DNA of 50,610 nt, taken from positions 1 to 50,610 of the forward strand of contig JAADGJ010000118.1 of assembly GCA_013152435.1 (NCBI GenBank), written 5' to 3'. This document shows positions 17,718 to 25,662 of the stretch, one piece after another. Positions within the stretch are counted from its first letter, which is position 1. The number at the start of each line of letters is the position of its first letter. The position numbers were made by a program, and so were the translations under genes. The notes under the pieces were generated by a model. That model searched no databases. It was not told the DNA's origin and saw only the letters and a program-made list of their open reading frames with translations. Source of the stretch: Chloroflexota bacterium (GTDB lineage Bacteria > Chloroflexota > Anaerolineae > DUEN01).

Positions 17718-17746
17718 TTGACGGGTCATCCAGAATTTCCTATAAT
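17718..17746 (+). promoter_or_regulatory. Promoter of the SH3 lipoprotein gene
   Basis: TTGACG (17718-17723), 17 bp, TATAAT (17741-17746). Start predicted near 17753. The MITE begins about 7 bases later, so the transcript leader would include the whole element (about 308 nt before the ATG). Confidence 0.8.
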
Positions 17747-17759
17747 AGAATCGTCTTGA

Positions 17760-18011
17760 GGCGTGTCCGAGGAATCCAGTTGCTCCTGCGACGGGGAGGG
17801 GCGGAGCCCTTCCGAAGAATGCCTTCCTTCCGCCTCTGGCCTGTCCGGCCTTGGCCCAGATCCTGCGGAGAGGGCCAAGAAAGGCAGGTGCAGGCCGGAA
17901 ACGTGCGGGCATCCGGCTCTGTGGAGGGGAATCCCCCCACAGCTCCTCCCGTGGAGCGCATGGCTGAGGGATGCCCTCAGACACCTTGGCGATAAATCTT
18001 CAGATACGCTC
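17760..18011 (-). mobile_element. MITE copy 6 (reverse, diverged)
   Basis: The plus strand starts GGCGTGTCCGAGGAATCCAG and ends AAATCTTCAGATACGCTC, matching the family in reverse orientation with more changes than the other copies. TTGA flanks it on both sides (17756-17759 and 18012-18015). It lies between a consensus promoter and the lipoprotein gene. Confidence 0.75.
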
Positions 18012-18060
18012 TTGAATCGCGTCTTCTGATTCGCCCTTGCCGCACGAAGGAGGGATCTCA

Positions 18061-19164
18061 ATGGAACGCTCATCACTTCTGATCGCCATACTGTTGGTCG
18101 GAGGACTGGCCTTCCTGGCCGGCTGCGCCGCGATGAGCCCGGAACAACTAGAGCAATTCGCGGCGGCTCGCGCCACGGATGCGGCCGCCAGCCAGGCCAT
18201 CGCGAACGCGAAGGCGACCGAAGTGGCCGCGGCAGCGCAGCTCGCCACGATCGCCGCACAACTCACCGTCACGCCGACCCTGACGATCACCGCGACGGCC
18301 ACCGTATCACCGACCATGGTGCTCACCGAAACGGCCTCTGCCGCCCCCACCCCCACACCCCCAGAGGCCTTCGTCAGCCCGGCGGGCGACGTGGCGGTCA
18401 ACGTGCGCTCCGGCCCGGGGCTGGTCTGGGAGCCATTCGCCACGCTCGCGCCGGGTCAGGAGGTTCGGATCATTGGCGTCAACCCGGATCGGACCTGGTG
18501 GCGCATCTGCTGCGTGCAGGAGGACAAGCCCGGCTGGGTCAGCGCACAGGTCACCCGCGCTCGCGGCGAAGTGGACAACGTGCCCGTGGTCCCGCCCATC
18601 CTGCCGGATGACCTGACGGCCACCTGGAGCATGCACTGGGAATGCCACTCTCGCGGCTGTAAGACCACCCAATGCGAGGGGAAGAATACCGCCCAGGCGA
18701 GCAAGGTCATCAACGAACGCTGGCTCGAAGTCGCACGCGAGGCGACGTGGGAAGACGACTGCGGGGAGACATCCACCTGGGTCGTGCTGGTGGACCGATA
18801 CTCCGGAGAGGAGGGATCCCCCCCGGAGAAAGAGGTGCTCTTCCACTTCTTTGAAGGGCCCGCCAACCTGGGGGAGGCCAATCGTACCATCACGCTGGGC
18901 GACAAAGAGATCCCCGTATGGTGCACGGAACCCCGGTCTATGGAGGAGGAACAGGGAGAGGGATGGACCGTCGTGCTGGAGGGCGAAGCGTGCTACGACC
19001 TGCGAAGCGGGGTCGCTCTCACCATGGATTACGTCAAGCGATGGCTCTTCACCGGCACGTATGAGGGGAAGGAATACGAGCGCGAGTACTTCGGAGACTA
19101 CGAGGTGTACAAGCAGGTCCTGGAGGAGACCAACCTGGAGCTTGGCTCTTCGTCGGGGCCCTGA
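18061..19164 (+). CDS. Lipoprotein with bacterial SH3 domain
   Basis: A 367-residue exported lipoprotein. A signal peptide with lipobox LAFLAGC puts the lipidated Cys near residue 22. An Ala-rich, probably coiled helix follows (EQLEQFAAARATDAAASQAI), then a Thr/Pro spacer (residues ~70-103), then an SH3b domain, VAVNVRSGPGLVWEPFATLA to DKPGWVSAQV (residues ~110-162). The C-terminal 190 residues contain several cysteines (WECHSRGCKTTQCEG, WCTEP, EACYDL) and match no family I know. SH3b domains usually bind cell-wall peptides. GAAGGAGGG precedes the ATG; an ATG 24 bases upstream would spoil the signal peptide. Confidence 0.82.
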   Translation: MERSSLLIAILLVGGLAFLAGCAAMSPEQLEQFAAARATDAAASQAIANAKATEVAAAAQLATIAAQLTVTPTLTITATATVSPTMVLTETASAAPTPTPPEAFVSPAGDVAVNVRSGPGLVWEPFATLAPGQEVRIIGVNPDRTWWRICCVQEDKPGWVSAQVTRARGEVDNVPVVPPILPDDLTATWSMHWECHSRGCKTTQCEGKNTAQASKVINERWLEVAREATWEDDCGETSTWVVLVDRYSGEEGSPPEKEVLFHFFEGPANLGEANRTITLGDKEIPVWCTEPRSMEEEQGEGWTVVLEGEACYDLRSGVALTMDYVKRWLFTGTYEGKEYEREYFGDYEVYKQVLEETNLELGSSSGP

Positions 19165-19194
19165 TCACCCGGCAGGCCGGGAGAAGAGGAGCAC

Positions 19195-19235
19195 ACAGGC
19201 TCGGGCGGTTTCGCCCGAGCCTGTTTCATCTTCTC
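19195..19235 (+). terminator. Bidirectional terminator between convergent genes
   Basis: A perfect 13-bp stem, ACAGGCTCGGGCG/CGCCCGAGCCTGT (19195-19207 and 19212-19224), GTTT loop, then TTCATCTTCT. It serves the lipoprotein gene; the minus-strand propeller gene ends at 19281 and could share it. Confidence 0.8.
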
Positions 19236-19280
19236 CATGGACGCATCCAGGCGTCGCAACCCATCCTCCCAGGATCTCCT

Positions 19281-21053
19281 CTATCGCCGGCGGATCAGCG
19301 TGGCCACGACCAGCACGAGCACCAGGAGCACGGCCAGCCCGACGACCAGGAGCCCGGTTGATCCCACCGCCCGGGATATGAGCGGCACCGGCGTGGGAGT
19401 CGGGGTCGGCATGGGGACGGGCGTCGCGGTCGGGGTGGCCGTGGGAGTCGCCGAAGGGGTCGCTGTGGGAGTCGGTGTCGGAAGCAGGGCCGCGCCGCTC
19501 ATCTCCTCCAATACGGGGGAACGGGCCGGATCCTCCGTGGTGAACACGACCTGATACTGCAGATAGCGCGCCGGGGGTCCATCCAGGCGCGCGATGTTCT
19601 CACCATCGGCGCTGGCCTCGGCCACCGGGGTCCATTCCTCCCACGTCTTGCCATCCGGGCTCATGCGAACGGCCACGGCCAGGCCCGTGCCCTCGGGCAC
19701 CCGGGCCATCCATCGCAACTCCCGCCACAGCACCGGCTGTCCCGCATCCATCGGCGGCGAGGTGAACACGCCGCGCTCGCTGTACACCGGCGGCGCCGTC
19801 GCCAGGCCGATCCGATACTTATCGCCGTCATAGCCTGAGTACCACAGACGGTACAACTCGCCATCGAACAGCACATAGGGTTCGGCCACATGGACGCTAT
19901 CCCAGCTCCCGGCGGGGCCCAGGTCCAGGATGGGGTTCTCCGCGCCCGGCCGCCAATGGATGCCATCGTCCGAGACCTCGTACCCGATCCGCCAATGCTT
20001 ACCGTCGTGCCCCTCGTGCCACATCTGATAACGCTCGCCGTCGAAGATCACGTGGGCCCGGGCGACGGAGAAGTCGTCCCAGGAGCCCAGCGGGCCGACG
20101 TCCAGCACCCAGCGATCCTCGGCCCTCCGCTCCCAGCGCAACCCATCGGGCGACCAGGCATAGCCGATCCGCAGCGTGTCCGTTCGCTCCGACCCGCCGT
20201 TGTACCACATCTCGAACTTCTCGCCGTTGAAGAGCACGGCCGGCTCGGAGATGTAGTTCGCATCCCAACGATCGTCTCGCTCCGCCACCATCAATGGGTT
20301 CCCCTCATATCGCGTCCAATGCGCACCATCGGGCGAGGTGGCGTAGTTAATGGACCAGCGCTCGAAGTCATGGGCGCTGTACCACATGCGAAACTGCTCG
20401 CCGTCGAAGAGGACGAAGGGCGGATAGACGATGTTGGCATCCGGCCCGTCGGCCGGGCCGACGTCCAGCACGGGGTTCGCCGGGTGGCGGGTCCAATCCA
20501 CGCCATCCGGCGAGGTGGCATACCCGATGCGCATGGGCGCCTTGTGACGGCCCGCGGGCGGCTCATCCCGGTTGCGGCCGGAATACCACATGTGGAAGGT
20601 CTCGCCGTCGAAGACCACCTTGGCCTCGTCCACCACGGTGGCATCCCAGGCGCCGGCCGGCCCGGTATCGAGCACCGGATTCCCCGGATATTTGGTCCAC
20701 ACGCCCGGTTGAGAGCGCAGCCGCAGGAAGCCTCGCGGGTCGTGATCGTAGGCATAAGGCGTGCCCAGCGCGTCCAGGCCGCGGGCGTCCAGGTGATCCC
20801 GCTCGCCCGCCATGAAGTCGGCCTGCGTCGTGTGGGTGAAGGTCACCACTCCGCCATTCATTCGCAAGGACAGGCGGATTGTAGGGGCCAGGCATGCCTG
20901 GCCCCTACAATGGGCATCCACGTAGCCCAACGCCGGCATCAAGGAGAGGAAAAGCGTAATGAGCGGCAAGAGTGCGAGGCGGATGCTCCACCCATAGCCC
21001 CTACGGCATCGCCCGCGATTTTTGGTAGGAGCACGGCGCCGGGCCCCTACCAT
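19281..21053 (-). CDS. Surface-anchored five-bladed beta-propeller protein (GH32/43-like repeats)
   Basis: A 590-residue exported protein. A long basic N region and hydrophobic core (LALLPLITLFLSLMPALGY) form a signal peptide. Five repeats of about 60 residues follow, each of the form WTRHPANPVLDVGP...VLFDGEQFRMWYS...IGYATSPDG, as in five-bladed glycosidase propellers. I see no confirmed catalytic triad. A discoidin-like domain (LWRELRWMARVPEGTGLAV to YLQYQVVFTTEDP), a TPTPTATPSATP-type stalk, then a C-terminal helix (LLVVGLAVLLVLVLVVATL) and RRR follow. This is a cell-surface carbohydrate-binding or -cleaving protein. The start at 21053 follows GCGGAGCG; the first codons lie in a palindromic repeat, and a second palindrome is inserted in frame at 20878-20911. 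Confidence 0.75.
   Translation of the reverse strand: MVGARRRAPTKNRGRCRRGYGWSIRLALLPLITLFLSLMPALGYVDAHCRGQACLAPTIRLSLRMNGGVVTFTHTTQADFMAGERDHLDARGLDALGTPYAYDHDPRGFLRLRSQPGVWTKYPGNPVLDTGPAGAWDATVVDEAKVVFDGETFHMWYSGRNRDEPPAGRHKAPMRIGYATSPDGVDWTRHPANPVLDVGPADGPDANIVYPPFVLFDGEQFRMWYSAHDFERWSINYATSPDGAHWTRYEGNPLMVAERDDRWDANYISEPAVLFNGEKFEMWYNGGSERTDTLRIGYAWSPDGLRWERRAEDRWVLDVGPLGSWDDFSVARAHVIFDGERYQMWHEGHDGKHWRIGYEVSDDGIHWRPGAENPILDLGPAGSWDSVHVAEPYVLFDGELYRLWYSGYDGDKYRIGLATAPPVYSERGVFTSPPMDAGQPVLWRELRWMARVPEGTGLAVAVRMSPDGKTWEEWTPVAEASADGENIARLDGPPARYLQYQVVFTTEDPARSPVLEEMSGAALLPTPTPTATPSATPTATPTATPVPMPTPTPTPVPLISRAVGSTGLLVVGLAVLLVLVLVVATLIRRR
20878..20911. repeat. Perfect 34-base palindrome inside a coding sequence
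   Basis: A perfect palindrome whose half is ATTGTAGGGGCCAGGCA, inserted in frame just after the signal peptide of the propeller protein; on the coding strand it contributes the residues CRGQACLAPTI. Confidence 0.85.
21024..21051. repeat. Imperfect palindrome at the start of the propeller gene
   Basis: GGTAGGAGCACGGC and GCCGGGCCCCTACC form a 28-base palindrome with two mismatches, of the same GTAGGGGC...GCCCCTAC type as 20878-20911. It overlaps the chosen start codon. Confidence 0.7.
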
Positions 21054-21103
21054 AGATAGACGCTCCGCCGATGGCGCGTTCTCCAACGCTCTCCCCGGTG
21101 ATA

Positions 21104-22537
21104 TCATGGTGGATAATCCCTCAGGAATTCGTAGGTGATGCGGGAGAGGTCGGCCATGAGCGTCGAGCTCAGCTCCCACTCCAGCCACACCGGCCGATAG
21201 AGATAGACGGCGATGACGTAAGGCCCGTTGGGCCCCCAGATGGCGGCCACATCGCCGTGGGTGTCGTCGATGAAGCCATGCTTATGGGCCATACGCGTGC
21301 CCTCCGGCACCCCCGCCTCCAGCAGCACGCCGATGCGCAGCCCCGCCATCCAGTCGATCATCTCCTGGCACTCGTGCGGCGTGAGCTCGCCCGGGTAAGC
21401 GGCCAGCAGCGTCCCGCCCCCCTCGGCGCACTGCACGATCATCTCCATGAGCAGCCCCATGTCCTTGGCCGTGGTCTGCATGAACGGGTCCGGCTTCGTG
21501 TCCAGGTCCTTGCGTTGGTTGGCCGGCGTGACCACGTGCGGGGGAACGCCGGAATGCTTGTCGTACGGGGCGGCGATGAACGTGTTGCGTAACCCCAGCC
21601 GGCGCATCGACTGTGTCACGATCTGCGCCCCCCGATCCGGGCTGCCATCGCCGATGATGCCCAGCAACAGATTCGCCGTGTAATTCCCGCTCAGCCGCAT
21701 GGTCTCCGAGATCAGACGGGACGTCTCCACGTCGGGCTCATCGTCCAGGTGCCGGTAGACCTCCATCAGGATGGCGATCTTCATCGTGCTCATGGCCGCG
21801 TAGGCCACCTCCTCGTTGATCCCCACCTCCCGCCGGTTGCGGATATCCCGCACCCACACGCTGGCGATGCCGGGGAAGCTATCCAGCCTGCTCTGCAGGA
21901 GCTCATGCAACAATGAGATGTCCGGCTTGGGCGGCGGCTCCTCGATGACCACCAGGTCCGCCTGGCGGTCCGTCGCCCGAGTGAGCGCGGCGATCAGGCC
22001 CGGCACAGAGGCCTGAGGATCCAACCGCTGACCGGGCTTGCCGGGAGTGATCCGCCCGGTGGCCGGAACCACACGTGGGGGCACCGGGTCTCGATCATAG
22101 CGGGCGGCAATCTTGTTCAGCCAGGCGGCCAACGCGGTCGTGTCCAGCGAGAAGCGAACGGGGACCTCAACCTGAGGAGGAGGTTGATGAGTGGCATAAG
22201 CGAAAAAGCCACGCCAGAAATACTCGCCGTGGCGATACCGTTCCGCCTCGGCGAAGATCGCCTCCAGGTCCGGCTGGAAGCCGATCTCGGAGGGCCGCAG
22301 GAGCAGATGCTGCTCCCCATAGCGGATCAGCACCGGCTGCGAGAGCGCGTCCGCTAGCGCCTGGGCAGCCTCGTCGAGGGTCCGGGCGCCGCTCAGGTCC
22401 ATCCCGGCGATGGTCACACCCCGAGGGATCGGCCCCATCTCCTGGTGATACGTCCAGAGCCGGGGCCCCAGGGAGGCGGCCAGAAAAACCGCCAGCCCCA
22501 ACAGGAACACGCGAGACCTACGCATCCATCGCCTCAC
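21104..22537 (-). CDS. Class A beta-lactamase-like serine hydrolase with N-terminal PG-binding-like domain
   Basis: A 477-residue protein with an N-terminal membrane anchor or signal (SRVFLLGLAVFLAASLG). Residues ~40-200 resemble the YoaR/VanW-associated peptidoglycan-binding-like domain (GVTIAGMDLSGARTLDEAAQ). The C-terminal domain is a penicillin-binding-protein/beta-lactamase fold: SxxK in AAMSTMKIAI, SxN in RLSGNYTAN, and the KTG-equivalent HKHG. The Lys-Thr-Gly replaced by Lys-His-Gly is uncommon. It could be a beta-lactamase or a cell-wall peptidase/esterase; the N-terminal domain argues for a cell-wall role. It follows guaA by 27 bases and is followed by the propeller gene. Confidence 0.8.
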   Translation of the reverse strand: MRRWMRRSRVFLLGLAVFLAASLGPRLWTYHQEMGPIPRGVTIAGMDLSGARTLDEAAQALADALSQPVLIRYGEQHLLLRPSEIGFQPDLEAIFAEAERYRHGEYFWRGFFAYATHQPPPQVEVPVRFSLDTTALAAWLNKIAARYDRDPVPPRVVPATGRITPGKPGQRLDPQASVPGLIAALTRATDRQADLVVIEEPPPKPDISLLHELLQSRLDSFPGIASVWVRDIRNRREVGINEEVAYAAMSTMKIAILMEVYRHLDDEPDVETSRLISETMRLSGNYTANLLLGIIGDGSPDRGAQIVTQSMRRLGLRNTFIAAPYDKHSGVPPHVVTPANQRKDLDTKPDPFMQTTAKDMGLLMEMIVQCAEGGGTLLAAYPGELTPHECQEMIDWMAGLRIGVLLEAGVPEGTRMAHKHGFIDDTHGDVAAIWGPNGPYVIAVYLYRPVWLEWELSSTLMADLSRITYEFLRDYPP

Positions 22538-22564
22538 GGCCGCGCACAGCGCCGGGCCACGGCC

Positions 22565-24109
22565 TCACTCCCACTCGATGGTACCGGGCGGCTTGGAGGT
22601 GATGTCATAGACCACCCGGTTCACGCCGGGGACCTCGTTCACGATGCGGCTGCTCACGCGGGCCAGCAGGTCATAAGGCAATCGCGCCCAATCCGCCGTC
22701 ATGAAATCGTCCGTGGTCACGGCGCGCAGCGCGATCACGTTGGCATAGGTGCGGCCGTCCCCCATGACGCCCACCGAGCGCACGGGCAACAACACGGCGA
22801 AGACCTGAGCCGTCTGACGATAGAGCCCCGCCGCACGCAGCTCCTCCAGCAGGATCGCGTCCGCCCGACGCAGCGTCTCCAGACGCTCCCAGGTCACCTC
22901 GCCCAGAATGCGGATCGCCAGCCCGGGGCCGGGGAAGGGATGGCGCCACACGATCTCCTCCGGCAGCCCCAGCGCCTCGCCCACGGCCCGCACCTCGTCC
23001 TTAAACAGGTAGCGCAACGGCTCGACAAGCTCGAACTGGAGATCGGGGGGCAGCCCGCCCACGTTGTGATGGGTCTTGATCTTCTGGGCGGCCCGGGTCT
23101 CGGCCGACGTGGACTCGATCACATCGGGATACAAGGTGCCCTGCGCCAGAAAGTCCACCTGTCCCAACGCCCGTGCCTCTCGCTCGAACACCCGGATGAA
23201 ACGAGCGCCGATGCGCTTGCGCTTCTCCTCCGGATCGGTGACCCCGGCCAGGTCGGCGAGGAACTCTTCGGTAGCGTCCACGGCCACCAGCCGCAGCCCC
23301 AACGAGCGTTGGAACGTCTCCACCACCTGCTCCGGCTCCCCCTGACGCAGCAACCCCGTGTTGACGAAGATGCACGTGAGCTGATCGCCCACCGCCCGCC
23401 CGACCAGGGCGGCCGTCACCGCGGAGTCCACGCCGCCGCTCAGCCCGCAGATGACGTGGCCGTCCCCCACCCGCTCGCGAATCCGGGCGACCGCCTCATC
23501 GATGAAGGAGCCGGGCGTCCACGTCCCCTGACAGCCGCACACGCGGTACAGGAAGTTATGCAGGATCTCACGGCCGTAACGGGTGTGTTCAACCTCCGGA
23601 TGGAACTGCAGGCCGTACCAGCCGCGGGCGACATCGCCCATGGCGGCGATGGGGGAGTTGTCCGTGCGCGCCAGGGCCGACCAACCGGGGGGCAGGGCCT
23701 CGATCCGATCGCCGTGGCTCATCCAGACCGGCTGGCGCTGGGGCACCCCCACGAAGAGGGGCACGGTGGGATCCAGGATCTCCAGATCGGCGGGGCCGTA
23801 CTCCCGCTCAGCAGCGGGGGCCACGCGCCCTCCCAGCTCGTGGGCCAGCGTCTGCATCCCGTAGCAGATGCCCAGCACGGGCTTGCCCGCCCGCAATACC
23901 GCCCGCGGCAGGCGCGGCGCGCCCGGCTCGTAGACGCTGGCCGGCCCTCCCGACAGGATGAACCCCTTAGGCGCCAACCGCTCAAACGCCTCGTCCGGCG
24001 CGTCCCAGGGGACCAGCTCGGAGTAAACGTGGGCCTCTCGGACCCGCCGGGCGATCAGTTGCGCGTACTGGGAGCCGAAATCGACGACCACGACGGCTTC
24101 ACGGGCCAT
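22565..24109 (-). CDS. guaA: GMP synthase (glutamine-hydrolysing)
   Basis: A 514-residue enzyme converting XMP to GMP. Class I glutaminase domain: [16 protein letters not shown], nucleophile Cys in [17 protein letters not shown], catalytic His-Glu in [10 protein letters not shown]. The ATP pyrophosphatase P-loop is [15 protein letters not shown], and the C-terminal dimerisation domain ends [18 protein letters not shown] as in canonical GuaA. The start at 24109 follows GGAGTGAGGGT, 4 bases after the xpt stop. Together xpt and guaA form a guanine nucleotide synthesis/salvage operon. Confidence 0.97.
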   Translation of the reverse strand: MAREAVVVVDFGSQYAQLIARRVREAHVYSELVPWDAPDEAFERLAPKGFILSGGPASVYEPGAPRLPRAVLRAGKPVLGICYGMQTLAHELGGRVAPAAEREYGPADLEILDPTVPLFVGVPQRQPVWMSHGDRIEALPPGWSALARTDNSPIAAMGDVARGWYGLQFHPEVEHTRYGREILHNFLYRVCGCQGTWTPGSFIDEAVARIRERVGDGHVICGLSGGVDSAVTAALVGRAVGDQLTCIFVNTGLLRQGEPEQVVETFQRSLGLRLVAVDATEEFLADLAGVTDPEEKRKRIGARFIRVFEREARALGQVDFLAQGTLYPDVIESTSAETRAAQKIKTHHNVGGLPPDLQFELVEPLRYLFKDEVRAVGEALGLPEEIVWRHPFPGPGLAIRILGEVTWERLETLRRADAILLEELRAAGLYRQTAQVFAVLLPVRSVGVMGDGRTYANVIALRAVTTDDFMTADWARLPYDLLARVSSRIVNEVPGVNRVVYDITSKPPGTIEWE

Positions 24110-24113
24110 ACCC

Positions 24114-24686
24114 TCACTCCAGGAACTCGATGCGGCCGTTCTCCATGTTGGAGATGATGACCAAGGACTCGATCGGGATCCCCAGCGTCCCCAACAGCTC
24201 ACGGCCGCCCTCGAAGCGCTTCTCGATCACCGCGCCGATGCCCACCAGGGTCGCCCCCGCCTGCTCGACGATCCGCACCAGGGCGGCGATGGTCTGGCCG
24301 GTGGCCAGGAAGTCATCCACCAACAACACCCGATCCTCCGGCCCCAGGTACTCCGGGGAGACCAACAACTCGACCTCCCGCCCTTTCGTGTGAGACGGCG
24401 CCACGTCGCGATAGACCTGATCGGGCATGGTGATGGGCTTGCTCTTGCGTGCGTAGACGACGGGGACGCCCAGGGCCAGCGCGGTGGTCAGCGCCGGCGC
24501 GATGCCCGAGATCTCCGCCGTGATGACCTTGGTCACCCCCGCCTCGCGGAACCGATCGGCCAGCGCCCGGCCCACCTCCAACATCAACACGGGATCCACC
24601 TGGTGGTTGATGAAGCTGTCCACCTTGAGGATCCCTCGCCCCAGGTTACACCCCTCTTCCAGGATACGTTGCTTCAGAGCCTGCAC
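24114..24686 (-). CDS. xpt: Xanthine phosphoribosyltransferase
   Basis: A 190-residue type I phosphoribosyltransferase that salvages xanthine to XMP, the substrate of the guaA product encoded directly downstream. It shows [37 protein letters not shown] followed by ARK, and the PRPP-binding [14 protein letters not shown], with [15 protein letters not shown], all like Bacillus Xpt (194 residues). The start is a GTG at 24686 with AGGAGGAGGAGG upstream, giving [12 protein letters not shown]; in-frame ATGs further upstream would add about 30 residues absent from the family. Confidence 0.93.
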   Translation of the reverse strand: MQALKQRILEEGCNLGRGILKVDSFINHQVDPVLMLEVGRALADRFREAGVTKVITAEISGIAPALTTALALGVPVVYARKSKPITMPDQVYRDVAPSHTKGREVELLVSPEYLGPEDRVLLVDDFLATGQTIAALVRIVEQAGATLVGIGAVIEKRFEGGRELLGTLGIPIESLVIISNMENGRIEFLE

Positions 24687-24694
24687 TCCGACGC

Positions 24695-24799
24695 CTCCTC
24701 CTCCTGTTGAAGCCACGCCCTCGCGTGGCTCGTGAATCCACGGCACCCGGTCGCCGATGTTCATACGCAGCATCCTGCCCAGAGCGTTGGGCTATTCTA
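24695..24799 (-). promoter_or_regulatory. xpt-guaA promoter and leader hairpin
   Basis: A probable -10 TAGAAT lies at 24799-24794 (minus strand) with a weak -35 TTGCTC 18 bp upstream. In the leader, AGCCACGC-GAGG-GCGTGGCT forms a perfect 8-bp hairpin just before the AGGAGGAGG ribosome site. No purine riboswitch core could be recognised. Confidence 0.5.
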
Positions 24800-24924
24800 C
24801 AACATGAGGCATCGGCCGAGCAAGCCTGCCGGGGCCAAGAACGGCCTTCCCAGGGCTCCAAGATCCAGATGGCCACGGGATCGCCCTCGGCAGACCCTAC
24901 GCGTGCCCACGCCCTTTGGGGAGG

Positions 24925-25054
24925 ATCGGAGGGGCTTACCCCGGGTGGAGACGATTTTCCGGCCTGCACCTGCCTTTCTCGGCCCTTCCTGAAGAGTCCA
25001 GGCCGAGGCCGGGCAAGTCGAAGGTAGAAACAACGGCATTTCTCAGACACACTT
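24925..25054 (+). mobile_element. MITE copy 7 (left part missing)
   Basis: The interior (CCTGCACCTGCCTTTCTCGG) and right end (GGCATTTCTCAGACACACTT) match the family; the left terminal repeat and about 100 bases are absent. Confidence 0.7.
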
Positions 25055-25080
25055 TATTGAGCTTCGCTTAGATGAAGCCG

Positions 25081-25112
25081 GGGCAGGGGCGATTCATGAA
25101 TCGCCCCTGCCC
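25081..25112. repeat. Perfect 32-base palindrome
   Basis: A perfect palindrome with half-site GGGCAGGGGCGATTCA. It belongs to the GGGGCGATTCATGAATCGCCCC-type dispersed palindromes, and lies in a gene-free stretch. Confidence 0.85.
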
Positions 25113-25520
25113 ACAGGTAGGTGGCGGTGGATAAATTCCTCGTCTGGGAAAAAGCCCGCAGGCGCATCCCCTTTATAGGGTCATACCCCGAGTCTTTGCA
25201 CCTGCCCATGCGTGCTCCAAGCGGACAACAGTCCGCTCTGTGTCGCCGGACTGTTGTCCGGCGGGAGCTTAGGCCATAGGCCAGAGCCCCCGCCTCAGCC
25301 GGGCAAGGCAAGGCTGAGATAAGCAATACGGAAGCGCGGCCCCGCATCTCCGGGGTGGCTCGGAGGGGCGGTAGCCCCTCCGAAGAACTCTATGTTCAGC
25401 CCTTCACCTGCCCCGTGGGGCCGGAGGCCACCGGCCAAAGCCCCAACCAGGCAGGGAAAAGGCGAGAGAAAGCGTTTTTCTGCGGAGGGGAGGCCCCTCC
25501 GCACCACTCCTGGGAGCTTG
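25113..25520. other. Gene-free stretch with further repeats
   Basis: There is no credible gene. Besides the hairpin at 25222-25260, short GC-rich inverted repeats are visible at about 25362-25382 (CGGAGGGGC...GCCCCTCCG) and 25485-25505 (GCGGAGGGG...CCCCTCCGC). The latter resemble the internal hairpins of the MITE family, but the termini do not match. Confidence 0.5.
25222..25260. repeat. 14-bp inverted repeat hairpin
   Basis: CGGACAACAGTCCG (25222-25235) and CGGACTGTTGTCCG (25247-25260) are exact reverse complements with an 11-nt loop. Each arm also contains a near-palindrome. There is no T tract. Confidence 0.7.
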
Positions 25521-25580
25521 CGACGGGCATCGTGGGCTGTTTCGCGGAATTTCCACCCTTTTGGATGCGCCACCTGATCG
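25521..25580 (+). repeat. Dispersed repeat family B, copy 3
   Basis: CGACGGGCATCGTGGGCTG, then TTTCGCGGAATTTCCACCC and TTTTGGATGCGCCACC. The end lies about 15 bases before a promoter. Confidence 0.65.
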
Positions 25581-25589
25581 GGACGAACG

Positions 25590-25618
25590 TTGAAAATCCT
25601 GGAGCTTCATGGTAAAAT
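25590..25618 (+). promoter_or_regulatory. Promoter of the lamin-tail surface protein gene
   Basis: TTGAAA (25590-25595), 17 bp, TAAAAT (25613-25618). Start near 25625, 38 bases before the ATG. Confidence 0.75.
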
Positions 25619-25662
25619 GTAGTAGTCAATCCTGGAGGACAAGCACACGTAGGAGGGCTGAC

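Larger units (their letters stand above)
17500..18060. other. Intergenic region between trmFO and the SH3 lipoprotein
   Basis: 17500-17717 holds nothing recognisable. A strong promoter sits at 17718-17746, followed at once by MITE copy 6 (17760-18011) and the lipoprotein ribosome site. Confidence 0.6.

Noticed and set aside
24687-24800. Purine riboswitch upstream of xpt
   Set aside because: I could not find the conserved three-way junction core or kissing-loop sequences.
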